Positions 48,638 to 60,570 of a DNA stretch of 64,000 nucleotides are shown here, one piece after another. How positions within the stretch are numbered: the stretch's first letter is position 1; each line of letters opens with the position of its first letter. This DNA comes from Pontederia crassipes (lineage: Eukaryota > Streptophyta > Magnoliopsida > Commelinales > Pontederiaceae): contig CM060198.1 of NCBI GenBank assembly GCA_030549335.1, forward strand, positions 49,627,353-49,691,352. Direction: 5' to 3'. A program made the translations under genes and the position numbers. The notes under the pieces were generated by a model. It was not told the origin of the DNA. It ran no database searches and worked only from the letters and a program-made list of their open reading frames with translations.

Positions 48638-50314
48638 TGATGACATGGATTTTTTACTCATTATTATTAGGGTAGAAGCATGATTTACTTGATTTATGCT
48701 ACAATTAAATAATATAAAATCTACATTTTTAAACCTTTTGCCTGTTATATGAAATATCCATGTCATATTAGTTCCTTTGCTGAAAATATGGATAAAATCT
48801 TCTAAATTTATAAACTTTTGTCTTTTAGCAGGTATCCGCACGTTGCATGATGGTATCCGGCGGCTAAGTTAAAAGAGTCCCTACATGGGGGTATCTAACG
48901 CTGCTAAGACCAGAAGCTGAGCTGGAAGAAAAGGACAAAATGGCAGCTGCCACCTGACACACGCATGGAATAGAACAGATGTGCAAAAAAAATGATATAA
49001 GCACTAGGACAAGTGTCACACATCCACCTGCCTGATGGAAAAGGAGAGGAATAAAAGAGTATAATATATTAGGCTATATAGGTGTCACACATAAGATGGT
49101 TGAACAAAAAGAAGATGTTGAACAAGGGACAAGTGTCAAAGATTCAATGGTGGACAGAAGTGATGCCAAGATATAAAAAAGAAAGAATACCTCAAGGAAA
49201 AAGGGAGTTGGCTAGCAATGAACGAGAGGTAACATTAGAGAGGCAATGTGAGAACTAGCCTAAGGGCATGGAGGAGGCCAATTTGTAGGAAGAGGAGAAG
49301 CCACTTGGGAGAGGAAGAACACCGGCTGAGTCGAGAGGAGAAGCTGGAGCTCTAATCCTAGTGTTGTCTGCTGCATTTCCTATATTCTTACTTCTTTCCA
49401 ATTGCTGTTTCTTTAATTTTCTCTATCGTAAAATGTTTAGTGTTAGGATGATGCTGTTTTGTGTCTAACTAATCAGCCCATGAGGCTGAGGGGTCATTTG
49501 ATGGGTCTAGACTTAGTTTGATGTTCTTATTCGATTTCGGATGTTTTGTTTTCGTGGCATTTGATCTTATTGTCTATCTCATGAATGTCCTATTTGCAAG
49601 TTCTTTCTCTACATGCGATGGTTCCTTGAGAAGGGGGCGTATGTCGTTAACAACATGCTATGAGCCGAAAGGTTAGTAGGTTGCGAGATGGAAGTATTCT
49701 CAATATTGATTCTTATTTTCCTAAGTAGAATGAAGCGAGAGAGGATTTCTGCATATTTCTAATGTAGTATTACCTAATGGTAAATTGACTTGGTTCGAAC
49801 ACGAGAGTGGGAGAACCGAAGGGTACTTTTCATGAGAATGAGAAGCATCAGTCATTAGTACTACCATCCGAATGGAGATTTAGAAGAAGTGACATCTGCT
49901 TACTAAGTTCCCCTCATAAGATGATCCCTCGTGCCTCTATTTTATATACTGTTGAAGCAAGTATACTTATTATATATTTTACTTTCCTCGAGTTTTTTTA
50001 GTTAAACACGAAAATAACAAACAAATTATAAAATCTAAAATACAAAACACACGTTTAGTTCTCTTAATATTAAAATCAGATCATCTTCTTTCATTGTTAC
50101 ATAAGTTTAAAAACAAATACAACTTCTCTCTCTATGGTTCGACCCTGATCTATACATCGACGATAGTTGTATACTTGCAACCTGAGAAGTGTAGTTAGGA
50201 TTATAAATTTAAAACTTATTTACATTCTGATAAAAGGGAATCCGATCTTCACATACGTGTATCTAGTATGTAAATACCAGCTATTTCTCATATCTACACA
50301 GATTTCTCACAATA
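48638..50314 (+). repeat. Element 2, 3' LTR
   Basis: 1677 bases, preceded by the polypurine tract TTTGGGAGAATT (48627-48637). It pairs with the 5' LTR over its full length. Confidence 0.93.
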
Positions 50315-50440
50315 GTACGACCCAACGTCATCATTCCTTTTGGTTCACACAACAAAAAAATTATTCTATGGGTCTACAGAAGATGAAAAAAATATGTAAT
50401 TATATCAAGAAGTATATAAAAAAATAAAAGAATCTCTTAA
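50315..50440 (+). pseudogene. rps3: Plastid-derived rps3, continued
   Basis: After the duplicated GTACG the S3 reading continues: TTQRHHSFWFTQQKNYS, GLQKMKKICNYIKKY. It decays into AT-rich nuclear sequence near 50440, the right end of the plastid-derived block. Confidence 0.9.
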
Positions 50441-51125
50441 GGAATCACTATTCAATAGCAAAAGGAGGAAAATGATTTAAGTGTAAATGAATATTGGAGA
50501 AAAACTACAATGTCAATTCTTTAATCTCTAAAAAAGACAGCTTCATAAACTATATAAAAATTTTCTTTATACATTAATGAGCTACCGATTTTTGCAACCT
50601 CAGTACCCCAAATTGATAACACATATTATCTTCTAATTTTCTTTTATCAACTTTGGCACCTGATCGCAAATGGTCAACCAGCAATAGAGATCCGAACGAT
50701 GACAAAGAGAAATCATAAAAGTTATGAACAAAAAAATATACTAGGAGATTAAAAAAGGGAACACTTGTTTGTTGACCTGAAGTCATCTACAAGTGGTGAA
50801 GCGTGGACATTGTCAACGAGCGGTCGGGTTGAGAGGTCATCGGTGACCAGTGAGGCCGGGGGTGGCTGACCGGAGATCAAGGTATGACAGAGAAGGGGAG
50901 GGGGCCTGAATAAAAAAAACCCAAACAGACACCTAAGTGCAACACATCAATCTCAGCCATTGATTCATTAATGTAACGATCGGACGCTTTGGATTCTTTG
51001 GTAGCAGGTTGCTACTGATTTCTTTTGTATCATAACACTTAATCACTTTCGTTGGGGAGGAACCTAGGTTAGATCCTCTAGAGCCCGGTCGGGGTTTAGA
51101 CCAAATTCTGGTTAGATTCAGTTTA
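50441..51125. other. Intergenic spacer
   Basis: No gene seen. 50770-50910 is a short GC-richer patch with GAGCGGTCGGG and GGTCATCGGTGACC phrases of unknown origin. Confidence 0.4.
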
Positions 51126-51130
51126 TTCCA

Positions 51131-51579
51131 TGTAATGACCTGAGGTCTTAAGGACCAAGATGGTTAGATGATTTGTCCCACGTGGGCAAAATATGGAGGC
51201 AGTCTGTCTCTTTACCTTACAAGACGCGTTTTAAATTCGTGCGGGCCGAAAGCCTAAAGCAAATAATATCTTGATTGAACCGAGAGTATTACAAAATCAG
51301 AGCCGACCTTGCGTGCTCACTTAAGCCATGTGAAAAAATATGAGTCATGGATCAACACGGATCGCTCAATGAGGACGTTGCATCCTCTAAGGGGGGAAGA
51401 ATGTAACATCCTGATCTTAAGGACTAAAATGGTTAGATGATTTGTCCCACATGGATAAAATACGGAGGTGATCATGGACTTATATATTGCAACTCCTTTT
51501 ATCTTTCAAAATGTGTTTTAAATTCGTGCGGGCCGAAAGTCTAAAGTCAATAATATCTTAATTGGACGAGGGTGTTACA
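51131..51579 (+). mobile_element. TRIM (miniature LTR retrotransposon)
   Basis: Two LTRs of 163 and 178 bases (51131-51293, 51402-51579) begin TGTAA and end TTACA and share CTTAAGGAC, ATGATTTGTCCCAC and TTCGTGCGGGCCGAAAG. The 108-base interior begins AAATCAGAGCC, a decayed tRNA-Met primer site (TGGTATCAGAGC type), and ends in the purine tract AAGGGGGGAAGAA. Flanks TTCCA (51126-51130) and TGCCA (51580-51584) match at 4 of 5. No coding capacity. No 5S rRNA-like promoter boxes, so it is not Cassandra. Confidence 0.85.
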
Positions 51580-54132
51580 TGCCATGTTGGTTTTTCCTAT
51601 TCATTGAAGAACCCAAACCGAGTTCTTTCAACTCGAGTCGAGTTCTTGTATAGAGAAATTTGGGTGCTAAAAAATAGAGACTTTGCCTAAACTTTTATAT
51701 TAATTTATGCATGCTTTCAATGTGAAATTAAAAGGAAACTATTCTTGAATCATCATAGAACATTGTAGGTATCAATTTATATTTTTAAACTTGATCAAAT
51801 GTATTAAAAAAATTATATTCAAAAGTGAATCCAACATTAACACACACATGACCAAATAGAAAAGGCAAATTTTTTCATGACCACTCTTGCTTTAATTAAC
51901 ACAGAGGGTTGTTCTACCAAGAGATGGCTAAAAGTTGCGATCACATGTGCAACGATGATGGAAAGAATATAGGATAAAGTTAGAGGAAAAACACAAACGT
52001 AATGGGAAGAAATATGAATTGAAAGAGACATTTAGGATCCTACTTTTAGGAAAAGTCATCAAAGTTCTAATCTAATTAGAAATTCTAATCATACTTCGTA
52101 TCCATAATTTATCTTTTATTTTTCATAATTTTTTGAAATTAATTAATTAACATCATTTTTTATTTTCAAATTTAAAATAACAATTTTATTATTTGATTTC
52201 TTAAATATTCTTATCTTTAAAACTCCTAATTTTAAGTTTTATCCTCGAGTCCTAATTCAATTCTACATCAAATTTCATTCCTTATCTTCTTTTACTTATC
52301 TTTTCTTTATTCTATCCCTCCTAAACATACTTATTTCTTAATTTTTGGAATTAAATAATTAATTGTTATTCTTATCTTTTAATCTTTGGAATAAAATATT
52401 AATTAATGCTATTTTATTTACTAGATATTTTTGTACCTAAAACTCTTATTTTTTAACTCATTGAAAATTCTTTATATAATCTAAACTTAAAATTAGACTC
52501 AAATTCAATTTTAAATCCTTAATATAATATTATTTTTTATCTCTCATTTAATAACATTTTTATTCTCGTTCAAACTTTTTTTTATCTTATCTTTTTCTAT
52601 TCTATTATCCTTCCATCGTCTATATTTTTATTTGTTCAAACTTTAACTTCCTTTAATAAATCCTAAACTTTTAGGTCTATTTTAATCATGAGAATTAAAT
52701 TTTAATTTGATCATTTTCTTACATACTACTTCAATTTGACATTAATATTTGATGAAGAGAGATTCGTGTGGAAACCGAGACAAATGTTGATGAGACCTAA
52801 TAAATTTTTTATCATACTCAAAATTGAGAGTCGTAATCGCTTAATTATGGTAAGTAGACCTTACAATTTTATAATTTATCCGGAGTTGACCTTGTTTCCT
52901 TTCGTCAGCTACTCGAGAAAGTCCATGAGGTGATGCACGACATCGCATTGTATACAATGACAAGGTTGAGCAATCGATGGTGCACCTTTCGTTTCTTGGA
53001 ACAAGACGAGAACAAAATTAAAATTTACGAAAGATTGACCACATAAATGAATAAATAAATGTTCTGTATGGTGGTGTAAATTAACGTCATCGTGTCCATT
53101 TGGGCATTCAAATGGCTCAAAGTTTTTGGATGTATATATATGCCTTAAAACATTTATTGGTTTTTGTCAGTTAAGAACTATATTGGTGAAAAAAAAGAAA
53201 AAAAAAACTTATGTTTTACTTAAAATGATGAGGAAATAATTGTTATATCAATTTAAAATTAAACGAAAGGAAAAAGGATTTTACTTCTTTAATCACACAT
53301 TTTGTTCCCTTGTTACATTTCTCTCCCTCTCTCTATATATGACAAACCATGTACCAAACGTAGCATCTTAAGCATTATTTTTAAGTTTTTTTTTGACATC
53401 TGACTAATTTGGTCAACTTTTATAAGTTGTTTTATTTCAGCATTATTTGTCGAGAGACAGAAAATATTGAAAAAAAAAAAGAATCATATTTATTATGTAT
53501 CTCTTAACAGCACATACACATGTTAATATATATATATATATATATATATAGTATTTAATTATATATATAATGTTTGTGCTACCTCTAAAACCATCGTATT
53601 CATATCAATCATCATTTTATTCATAATCAATGATTGATTCATCATCATCTGATTAATTGAATAATTTTTTAATTAATTATCCATAATGAATCTAATAATG
53701 ATTAATAAAAGTATGATGTGACAACTCAATGGGTTGTTGCCATATCGCGTGGCAAGGATTGATGATTGTTGTATAGACAGTGCAATTTGGATTATAAATG
53801 ATGCTAAATCTATTGGAGCTGCTCTATTGCCATACTTGGTTATGATTAAAGTTTTAGCACATTTTTAATGATACTCTTGTGGACTATGCATAAAAGAAAA
53901 AATGTGCATATGCTGATCACATGTTTTTTCATGGTGCACAGTGTGCCCGCTAGGGTGCGTTGGAGAAATGGAACTAATGTTCCTCTGAGTTTCAGGGAGT
54001 AGTTGGATTTAATAGATTTTGAGGTGTGTTAATGATGAGGAACTTGATGTGAAAGAAAAAAATAAATGTGATGGATTAAATTTTTTATAAATTTTAAATA
54101 AAAAATTGATATTATAAATATAAAAAGAAAAA
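51580..54132. other. AT-rich intergenic region
   Basis: No gene recognised. 52100-52730 is a T-rich field of ATTTTTTATTCTT phrases. A pure TA microsatellite occupies about 53525-53550. Confidence 0.5.
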
Positions 54133-54478
54133 AATGAACGTGTGAAACGTTTTCTGTGTGAAGCGGTCTTAGACATAATTTTTTTTTATTTTTTAGATAT
54201 CTTTCTTTACTAATAATTTAAATGAACATTCATGATAACAAAAAATAGTTTTATAAGATTAAAAGTTATATAAAATGCTTATATCCATTACGATGAATAA
54301 TAATGTGCAGAAGTTCGTCAAAATTTAAAAATGATGAAAAAAATTATTGTTAATTATTTGAATCATATATTTGTTATTCTCAATGACCCTCTAAACTATC
54401 GATGAAGAAAAATGTCAAAAAAAATAAACATAAGTATGTCTAAAGTCGCTTCACACGGAAGACGCTTCACACGCTCAT
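54133..54478. mobile_element. Foldback/MITE-like element with internal inverted arms
   Basis: Arms 54133-54176 and 54435-54478 are inverted: AACGTGTGAAACG then TGTGTGAAGCGG and CTTAGACATA on the left, reversed on the right with a few changes. Within each arm TGTGAA(A/G)CG is itself repeated. AT-rich sequence beyond the arms, to roughly 54070 and 54566, is also weakly inverted, so the element may be longer. No target duplication resolved. Confidence 0.6.
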
Positions 54479-54704
54479 TAAACCCTATATAAAATATAAT
54501 ATTATTAATAAATAAAAATAAATTATAAAGTATAATTTTTTATTAAAAAATTTGTTAAAATCTATTATTTAAATATTAAAAAAATTAATAATGAAACAAT
54601 AAGTAATAAATAATCTTATATTAATTGTTTATTATTAATATTTTACATATAATAAATAAATTATTATATATAAGATAGGTAAAAAGGAAAAAACTAAAAG
54701 AAAA

Positions 54705-54880
54705 AAGAGTTTGCAAAACCAAACAAAGTTTTGAAAAAAAAAGTAGAACCAGCAACAGTTGGTTTCACCAAAATGGGCGGAACCCAGGTCACATGACCTT
54801 GGTTCCGCCGCATTTATTGTGGCCTGGTTCTGCCTCCGCATGGATGCGTTTGGAAAAAGTTCCACTTGCCAAACACACTC
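54705..54880. mobile_element. Small hairpin element
   Basis: The centre 54776-54809 forms a near-perfect hairpin: GGCGGAACC(C)AGGTCA, loop CA, TGACCT(T)GGTTCCGCC. Outside it AGAACCAG (54746) pairs with CTGGTTCT (54823), and TTTGG/CCAAA-rich ends extend the fold. GC-rich in an AT-rich background. Probably a MITE; ends uncertain. Confidence 0.55.
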
Positions 54881-55284
54881 ATGAAGTTTTCAGCAAAGCT
54901 ATTTGAAAATTGGTTGGTTTTTTCATATTTAAATAGATCAAAATTAGTTCAAAAGAATACATGAAAGGGATTGGCGTTTATGTTCATTGGTTGGCTAAGT
55001 AAACTTGAGTTTGATATTTTCGGCAACGGTGAGGTCCTTGGGCGAAGATGACGTTAGGCAACAACTGTGAATGGCATTTGAGGCTAGAGAAATATTCATG
55101 AGTTGTGGGTTACTTTGTGTTGCATTGTAATATGATGCTAAATATCCGACGCTAATTGCTATTTTCTTGTAGTGAAGTGTACTCTAATTACTTATTCATG
55201 AAAAATAAAAATGAATTTATGTACAATGCATTAGAAATAAGAATTAAGTGCATGTTGCATCCGCACTCACTTGTAACCAACTTC

Positions 55285-56406
55285 TTGTAGGATCCCAAAG
55301 AGCACCAAGAGGAGGGGAGGGGGTGAATTGGTATTCAATCAAAAGTATCAATTTTACAAAGATCGTCGTGGAAGTACAAAATCGATTCTTAAAACCTTTG
55401 CAAATAAAACAATTCAGATTATAAACATAATATGAACGGGGAGAGAGAGAGAAAATCAAACTCAAATCACACCTTGGCCTACGTCCCCGCTCCGACTTCT
55501 CGACCTCGAGACAGTTGGATATTCTACTAGAACTCTTCCTTTGTTTCAAATGGGACAAGGAAGAAAAGCCTTTTACACCACCATTTTTTCTCCGCTTCGA
55601 GAGGTAAGGCACACATCTCCTCAAATGAAACTAATTTATTTCTCTCACTCAAGAGGTAAGATTTTGAACCTCTTTTACACAGGAGCTCTCTCAATTTTTT
55701 TAACAAAAGTGTTTCTTTTTTTTACAATTCTATGCTCACAAGAAGAGAAGAGAGAAAGAAGAGAAAGCTATAAAATGAAAATTTCAAAATAATGATCTTC
55801 TTTTAATAACTTGAAGTTTTTCTTCAATGAGTGAATTGATGAATTTGCTTCTGACTTTGACATTCTTTTTATAGCCTTCATTACGTGGAAAATTTGTTCA
55901 AAAATTATTCCATAAATTTCTCCTTCAAATTTGATCGTTACTTTTCATTTGACTCGAAGGCCGATCGACTGCACATCTGAACTGGTCGACCGGCCTATGT
56001 GACCATTGCACGATTTCTTTAACTTTTGAGCTTGATCGGTCGACCGTTCCATCGATCAATACATTAACCAGTATTGGCTCGACGTCGTTCGGGATAGGTT
56101 CAGTATTTGTCGGTCGACCGATATCATCTCGACCAGCTTTCTTTGTTTCGATCAGCAGATTGACCGACCTCCACTCTTTTGATCATAACTTTCTGCACAG
56201 TTATCCAAATTAGATAGTCTTGAATTCTATGAGTAGCTAACATGATTCTCTACAACATTCATCCAAATATAGTTAATTATGTAATCAAAGTTTGTGCATA
56301 AACTTATCTCTTTTTCTTTAAACTCTTTCAGCATTTTAACTTTAATCTTTCGAGGTTTGTTTTATCAAAATATAATTTTATATGTCATTAAAACTTTGAC
56401 CCAACA
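55285..56406 (-). repeat. Element 3, 3' LTR
   Basis: 1122 bases. Contains a cluster of GGTCGACCGG/GATCGACC palindromic words at 55960-56165, also present in the partner LTR. Confidence 0.92.
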
Positions 56407-57099
56407 ATCTCCTCCTTTTTATGAAGACAAACCGAGAAAAATGAAAAGTATATAAATCTGCGAAAAAGTTGTAAAATCTTTGTAAAAAAAATTTTACTCC
56501 CCGTAACACTTAACTTTCTTTACAATGGGAGATATTCATATAAAGTATATTCAGGTCATATTTCTCCTATAATTCTACCCCTTTTGTTTCATCAAAAAGT
56601 AGTTTGTAAATGAAGTATATAAGAAACAATATATAACTCTCCCTTTAAAAAATTTTCTTCCCCTTTTTGTCTTAAACATATAAAAATATGTAAAATAACT
56701 CCCACTAAATTTATGACTATTTTATAATGGTAAGATTGAAACAATTTCATCAAAGCCAAGGACAAATATATTAATAATCAAAATGTGACATAAAACTTTA
56801 TACAACAATGAGATATTCATGATATGTGAAAATAATGTTTTAATATGCTCCCCCTATCACTATGACTAATCTTTTTATACATTCCTCTTTTCTATTAAAG
56901 AAATAGTAGTTTTAAAATTCTTAGGTGAAATAAAAAAGTAAATGATACTTTTACCATAATCTTTGTGTCCACACCACTTTTTATTTGCTTTGCATGTGAG
57001 GCATACTTGAAAAGTAATTATGTAATCTTTGGTGCCCAAATTTCTTTGAGTCCTACTTTATTAGACAATATTCCTTTCGGCACCCATATTATGCCATGT

Positions 57100-57180
57100 T
57101 GTGATGATTTTTCTTATTTTACATTGATATGCATAATGTCCATAAAATTCACATGTAAAGCATTTCAATTGTGATTTTCT
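57100..57180 (-). pseudogene. Element 3 CCHC zinc knuckle
   Basis: Minus-strand reading QLKCFTCEFYGHYAYQC at 57118-57168 is a full CX2CX4HX4C nucleocapsid knuckle. It is followed by I-W-P/A-P-K-like remnants, then the sequence falls into the 3' region; a protease motif (D-S/T-G) is not found. Confidence 0.75.
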
Positions 57181-57342
57181 ACCATAGGATGATTCCTAAG
57201 TTTTTTTTTCATAAGAAATAACTTTATTTTGTATATCTTTCAAAGAGACGTTTTCTTTCTTTACTTTTTCTAAAGAACATGCTAGTGTTACAATTTCACA
57301 TGCATGCGTGATTTTCAAAGTATCAATTTCATTTTTTAATTT

Positions 57343-57552
57343 TTAATTTTCCAAAAAACATGTATTCTTTTCTTCTTTTAATTTTTTAATTTCATGTATT
57401 AATATTTCATTTTCCTCTTTAATTAAAAAATATATTTTTATAAGAGAGGAGAGTTCTTTATTCACATCTAAAGAGATAATTTCTTCAAAAGAATTCGATG
57501 AGTCATAATTTGAATTTGAAGGATTAGAAATTACTTCATCGTCTTGTGCCAT
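57343..57552 (-). pseudogene. Element 3 Gag, C-terminal coiled coil
   Basis: Sixty-nine residues beginning MAQDDEVISNPSNSN, continuing with an acidic serine stretch and a leucine/lysine/glutamate coiled coil (LIKEENEILIHEIKKLKEEK). It lies between the main Gag reading and the knuckle, with a frame change near 57600. Confidence 0.6.
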
Positions 57553-57645
57553 TAAGCACGTGTATGCTTTATCACTAGAAGAGCTTGATGAACTACTTGT
57601 TTCACTAGACTTTTCATATTTTTTCTGTTTACTTTTCTAAGATTT

Positions 57646-58380
57646 TTATTCTTTGTGGTGTTTGTATGATTTTCTTGTTGGCTTCTCGTTCTTATTTTTC
57701 TTTTTAACCAACTTGAGATACTTATCTAATTTTCTTATGTAGAGTGTGAGTTTCTTTTTATCCACTTCCTCTTCACTTGAATCTTCTTCTATTATATTTG
57801 CCCTCAATGCCAATGTTTTCTTCTTGGGGATTTTTTCTTCTTGAATTGAGATCTCATAAGTTAGAAATGAACAAATAAGATCATTAAAATTCAATTTGTT
57901 CAAATATTTTTCTTCGATCACGATCCTCTTCATATGCCATTTGAAGGAGAGAGACCTGAGAATCTTTTTTACTTTTTGGGGGTTAGATTTTTGCTCGCCT
58001 AAGGAGGCTAGGACATTCAAAATATCATTAAACCGAGCAACCATATCATTTATGAATTCATTATCATGCATTTTGAAAGAATCATATTGATGGTTTAAAA
58101 TATTCAATCTAGATTCTTTAACTTTGTCAGTTCCTTCATAAGTAGTGATGAGTTTTTCCCAAATCTCGGTTGCAGTTTCACAACTTGAAATCCGATTAAA
58201 CTCTGATGAATCCAAAGCACAATAAAAAAATATTTGAAAAAATCTTTTCTCTTTCTTTAGAATCTGTGGGTAACTTTTCATGAAGATAATAACATTTTTC
58301 AACATTGTCCCACATGTCGATATCAATAGAACAAATATATGTTTGGATTCTAATTTTTCAATAAGCAAAATTTGATGCAT
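57646..58380 (-). pseudogene. Element 3 Gag (UBN2-type Copia gag)
   Basis: A 244-residue minus-strand open reading. Copia-type Gag polymers package element RNA. Visible UBN2-family blocks: ALDSSEFNRISSCETATEIW, LITTYEGTDKVKESRLNIL, YDSFKMHDNEFINDMVARFN, LRSLSFKWHMKRIVIEE and LNDLICSFLTYEI-like text, then a lysine/glutamate-rich linker. The reading runs to 57646 before stopping; the first residues before MHQILL are in other frames. Confidence 0.85.
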
Positions 58381-58554
58381 TTAAAAGGGGAGGACAACTA
58401 ATTGATTGTCCTTCGACAAAATTAAAATCACTTGATGCCATATCTCTTAAATATTGTTAAATCTTAAAATAAGATAATTGAATCTTAAAAATATTAGATC
58501 TAAAGATGATTAAATCTTAAAACAAGATGATTCAAAAAATCAGAACAAGAGTGA

Positions 58555-58570
58555 CCCATTGTGATACCAA
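58555..58570 (-). other. Element 3 primer binding site (tRNA-Met type)
   Basis: Minus-strand TTGGTATCACAATGGG begins one base after the 5' LTR end; TGGTATCA is the usual initiator tRNA-Met start used by Copia elements. Confidence 0.75.
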
Positions 58571-58571
58571 C

Positions 58572-59756
58572 TGTAGGATCCCAAAGAGCACCAAGAGGGG
58601 GGGTGAATTGGTTCAATCGAAAGTATCGATTTTACAAATATTGTCGCAGAAGCACAAAACCGATTCTTAAAACCATTGCAAATAAAGCAATTCGGATTAT
58701 AAACATAATATGAACGGAGAGAGAGAGAAGAAATCAAACTCAAAGACACGTGGTTATTGACGAAGTACGGCCATACCTTGGCCTACGTCCCCGCTCTAAC
58801 TTCTCGACCTCGAGATAGTTGGAGTTTCTATTAGAACTCTTTCTTTGTTCCAAATGTGATAAGGAAGAAAAGCCCTTTATACCACCCATTTTCTTCGCTT
58901 CGAGAGGTAAGGCACACCTCTCCTCGAATGAAGTTAATTTATTTCTCTCGCTCAAGATATAAGATTTTGAACCTCTTTTATATAGGAGCTCTCTTAGTTT
59001 TTTTTAACAAAAGTGTTACTCTCTTTTGCAATTCTATGCTCACAAGAAGAGAAGAGAGAAATAAGAGAAAGCTATAAAATAAAAACTTCAAGAGAATGGT
59101 CTTCTTTTAATAACTTGAAGTTTTTTTCAATGAGTGAATGGATACATTTGCCTCTAGCTTTGGCACTCATTTTGTAGCCTTCATTATGTGGAAAATTTGT
59201 CCAAAAATTATTCCACAAATTCCTCTTTCAAATTTGACCGTTATTGTTCATTTGACTCGAAGGCCGGTCGACCACACATCTAGATCGGTCGACCGGTTTA
59301 TTTGACCATTGCGTGATTTCTTCAGCTTTTGCGCTTGATCAGTCGACCGGTCCGTCGACCGATACATCGATCTGTATGGGCTCGACGTCGTTCGGGGCAG
59401 GCTCAATATTTGTCGATCGACCGGCATTTTTCATTCGATCGACCGGTATCATCTCGACTGGCCTTCTTTGTTTCGACCGAAAAGTTGATCGACCTGCACT
59501 CTTTTGATCATAACTTTCTGCACAGTTATCCAAATTTGATAATCTTATATTCTATGAATAGCTAACAGGATTCCCTACAACTTTGATGTTTATTATTTAT
59601 CCAAAATCTAATCATATCATAGTTAATTATGTAATCAGAATTTGTACATAAAGTTATCTCTTTTTCTTTAAACTTTTTCAGTATTTTAACTTTAATCTTT
59701 CGATGTTTATTTCATCAAAATATAATTTTATATGTCATTAAAACTTTAACCCAACA
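58572..59756 (-). repeat. Element 3, 5' LTR
   Basis: 1185 bases, partner of 55285-56406. The GGTCGACCGG word cluster is at 59258-59495 and is longer here, with an additional CGATCGACCGG unit. Confidence 0.92.
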
Positions 59757-59761
59757 CTTCT

Positions 59762-60570
59762 TACATGGCAACCTTGATATCGGAGATCGACAATAGCTCC
59801 AGCCCACCATCTTCCTTCTCGCTCATCTATCTCTCCCTCGTCCTTCTTCGATTTTCTTCTCATGGTGTCCACTTTTGGCTTCAGTTCTCTACAAGAGCAA
59901 TAAAGCTTCCGACAATAAAGCAATAAAGCTTCAGTACTCTTCATTCCTCTACCTCTTTGTTATGCATGTCACATTCTTCTACTTGTGTGCTGTCAAGAAT
60001 GTGGTGCTCATGTCCGCCAGTGAGTCGATTCAATGGTTGCCGGCAATGCACCGTTGGTGGCAAGAGCAAGACGATGGCGACGGTTGGGGAAGCAGAGTAT
60101 ACAACTTCGGTCGGCGGCAGCTGCCCCCACCTTACAATGTGCAAGGTTGCCGGTAGCTGACTAACAACTTTGCATCCAACTGATAGCTTGCGTCCAATAG
60201 ATGGACAGGCAAAGAAGTTAAATCCGGCATCACTGGTGGCTAGCTTCGGTAGATAATGACTCCGACAGTCCATCTTGGAAGAGAGAATGATCGTGACTTT
60301 AGGTCCTTAGAAGTTTGGAGATGTTAAAGGATATTAGGGTTTCTTATACTACTTATATGAAGAACGAATGGATGAGATTTAATACTTTTGATATAATGGT
60401 TGATGTGATTGCAATATATTATATATAAGAAATTAAGTAGTGGGGATCGGGGACCGGTGGGGCAGGGGCAATCCACGCCCCCCCCCCCCCCAAATCCCCG
60501 AAAGAAGGTCCAAGGGTAGGCTAACTGCATCCAAGATCCCGTGGGAGCAAAATTCCTCGAATTTGGGAAT
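59762..60570. other. Spacer of uncertain origin
   Basis: A moderately GC-rich stretch (59760-60270) with short open frames in several frames and no recognised domain. A 14-base C run at 60478-60491 lies in a C-rich patch. No gene is claimed. Confidence 0.4.

Larger units (their letters stand above)
42114..50314 (+). mobile_element. LTR retrotransposon inserted in plastid-derived rps3 (element 2)
   Basis: LTRs 42114-43784 and 48638-50314 both begin TGATGACATG and end CTCACAA(C/T)A. A perfect 5-base target duplication GTACG flanks it (42109-42113, 50315-50319), and the rps3 reading resumes exactly there. The PBS at 43791-43808 matches tRNA-Asp, and a PPT (TTTGGGAGAATT) precedes the 3' LTR, fixing plus orientation. 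Internal sequence of about 3.5 kb, without the CACTA insert, has only fragmentary open frames (44591-44848, 44832-45065, 45099-45380, 45721-45939) with glutamine/lysine-rich, gag-tail-like composition; no pol motif was seen. Primer type and general plan suggest Athila/Tat, and it is non-autonomous. Confidence 0.93.
55285..59756 (-). mobile_element. Copia-type gag-only LTR retrotransposon (element 3)
   Basis: LTRs 55285-56406 and 58572-59756 begin TGTAGGATCCCAAAGAG and end ACCCAACA on the plus strand. A perfect 5-base target duplication CTTCT flanks it (55280-55284, 59757-59761). Minus orientation is fixed by the primer site beside the right LTR, the purine tract (AAAAGGAGGAGATTG) beside the left LTR, and gag on the minus strand. 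Only Gag and a CCHC knuckle are encoded; protease, integrase, reverse transcriptase and RNase H are gone, leaving 2.2 kb internally. Confidence 0.92.

Noticed and set aside
51131-51579. Cassandra element with 5S rRNA promoter
   Set aside because: No 5S-like internal boxes in the LTRs; the ends and sequence fit an ordinary TRIM.
59738-60273. Possible gene in the GC-richer spacer right of the Copia element
   Set aside because: Only short overlapping frames on both strands and no recognisable domain.
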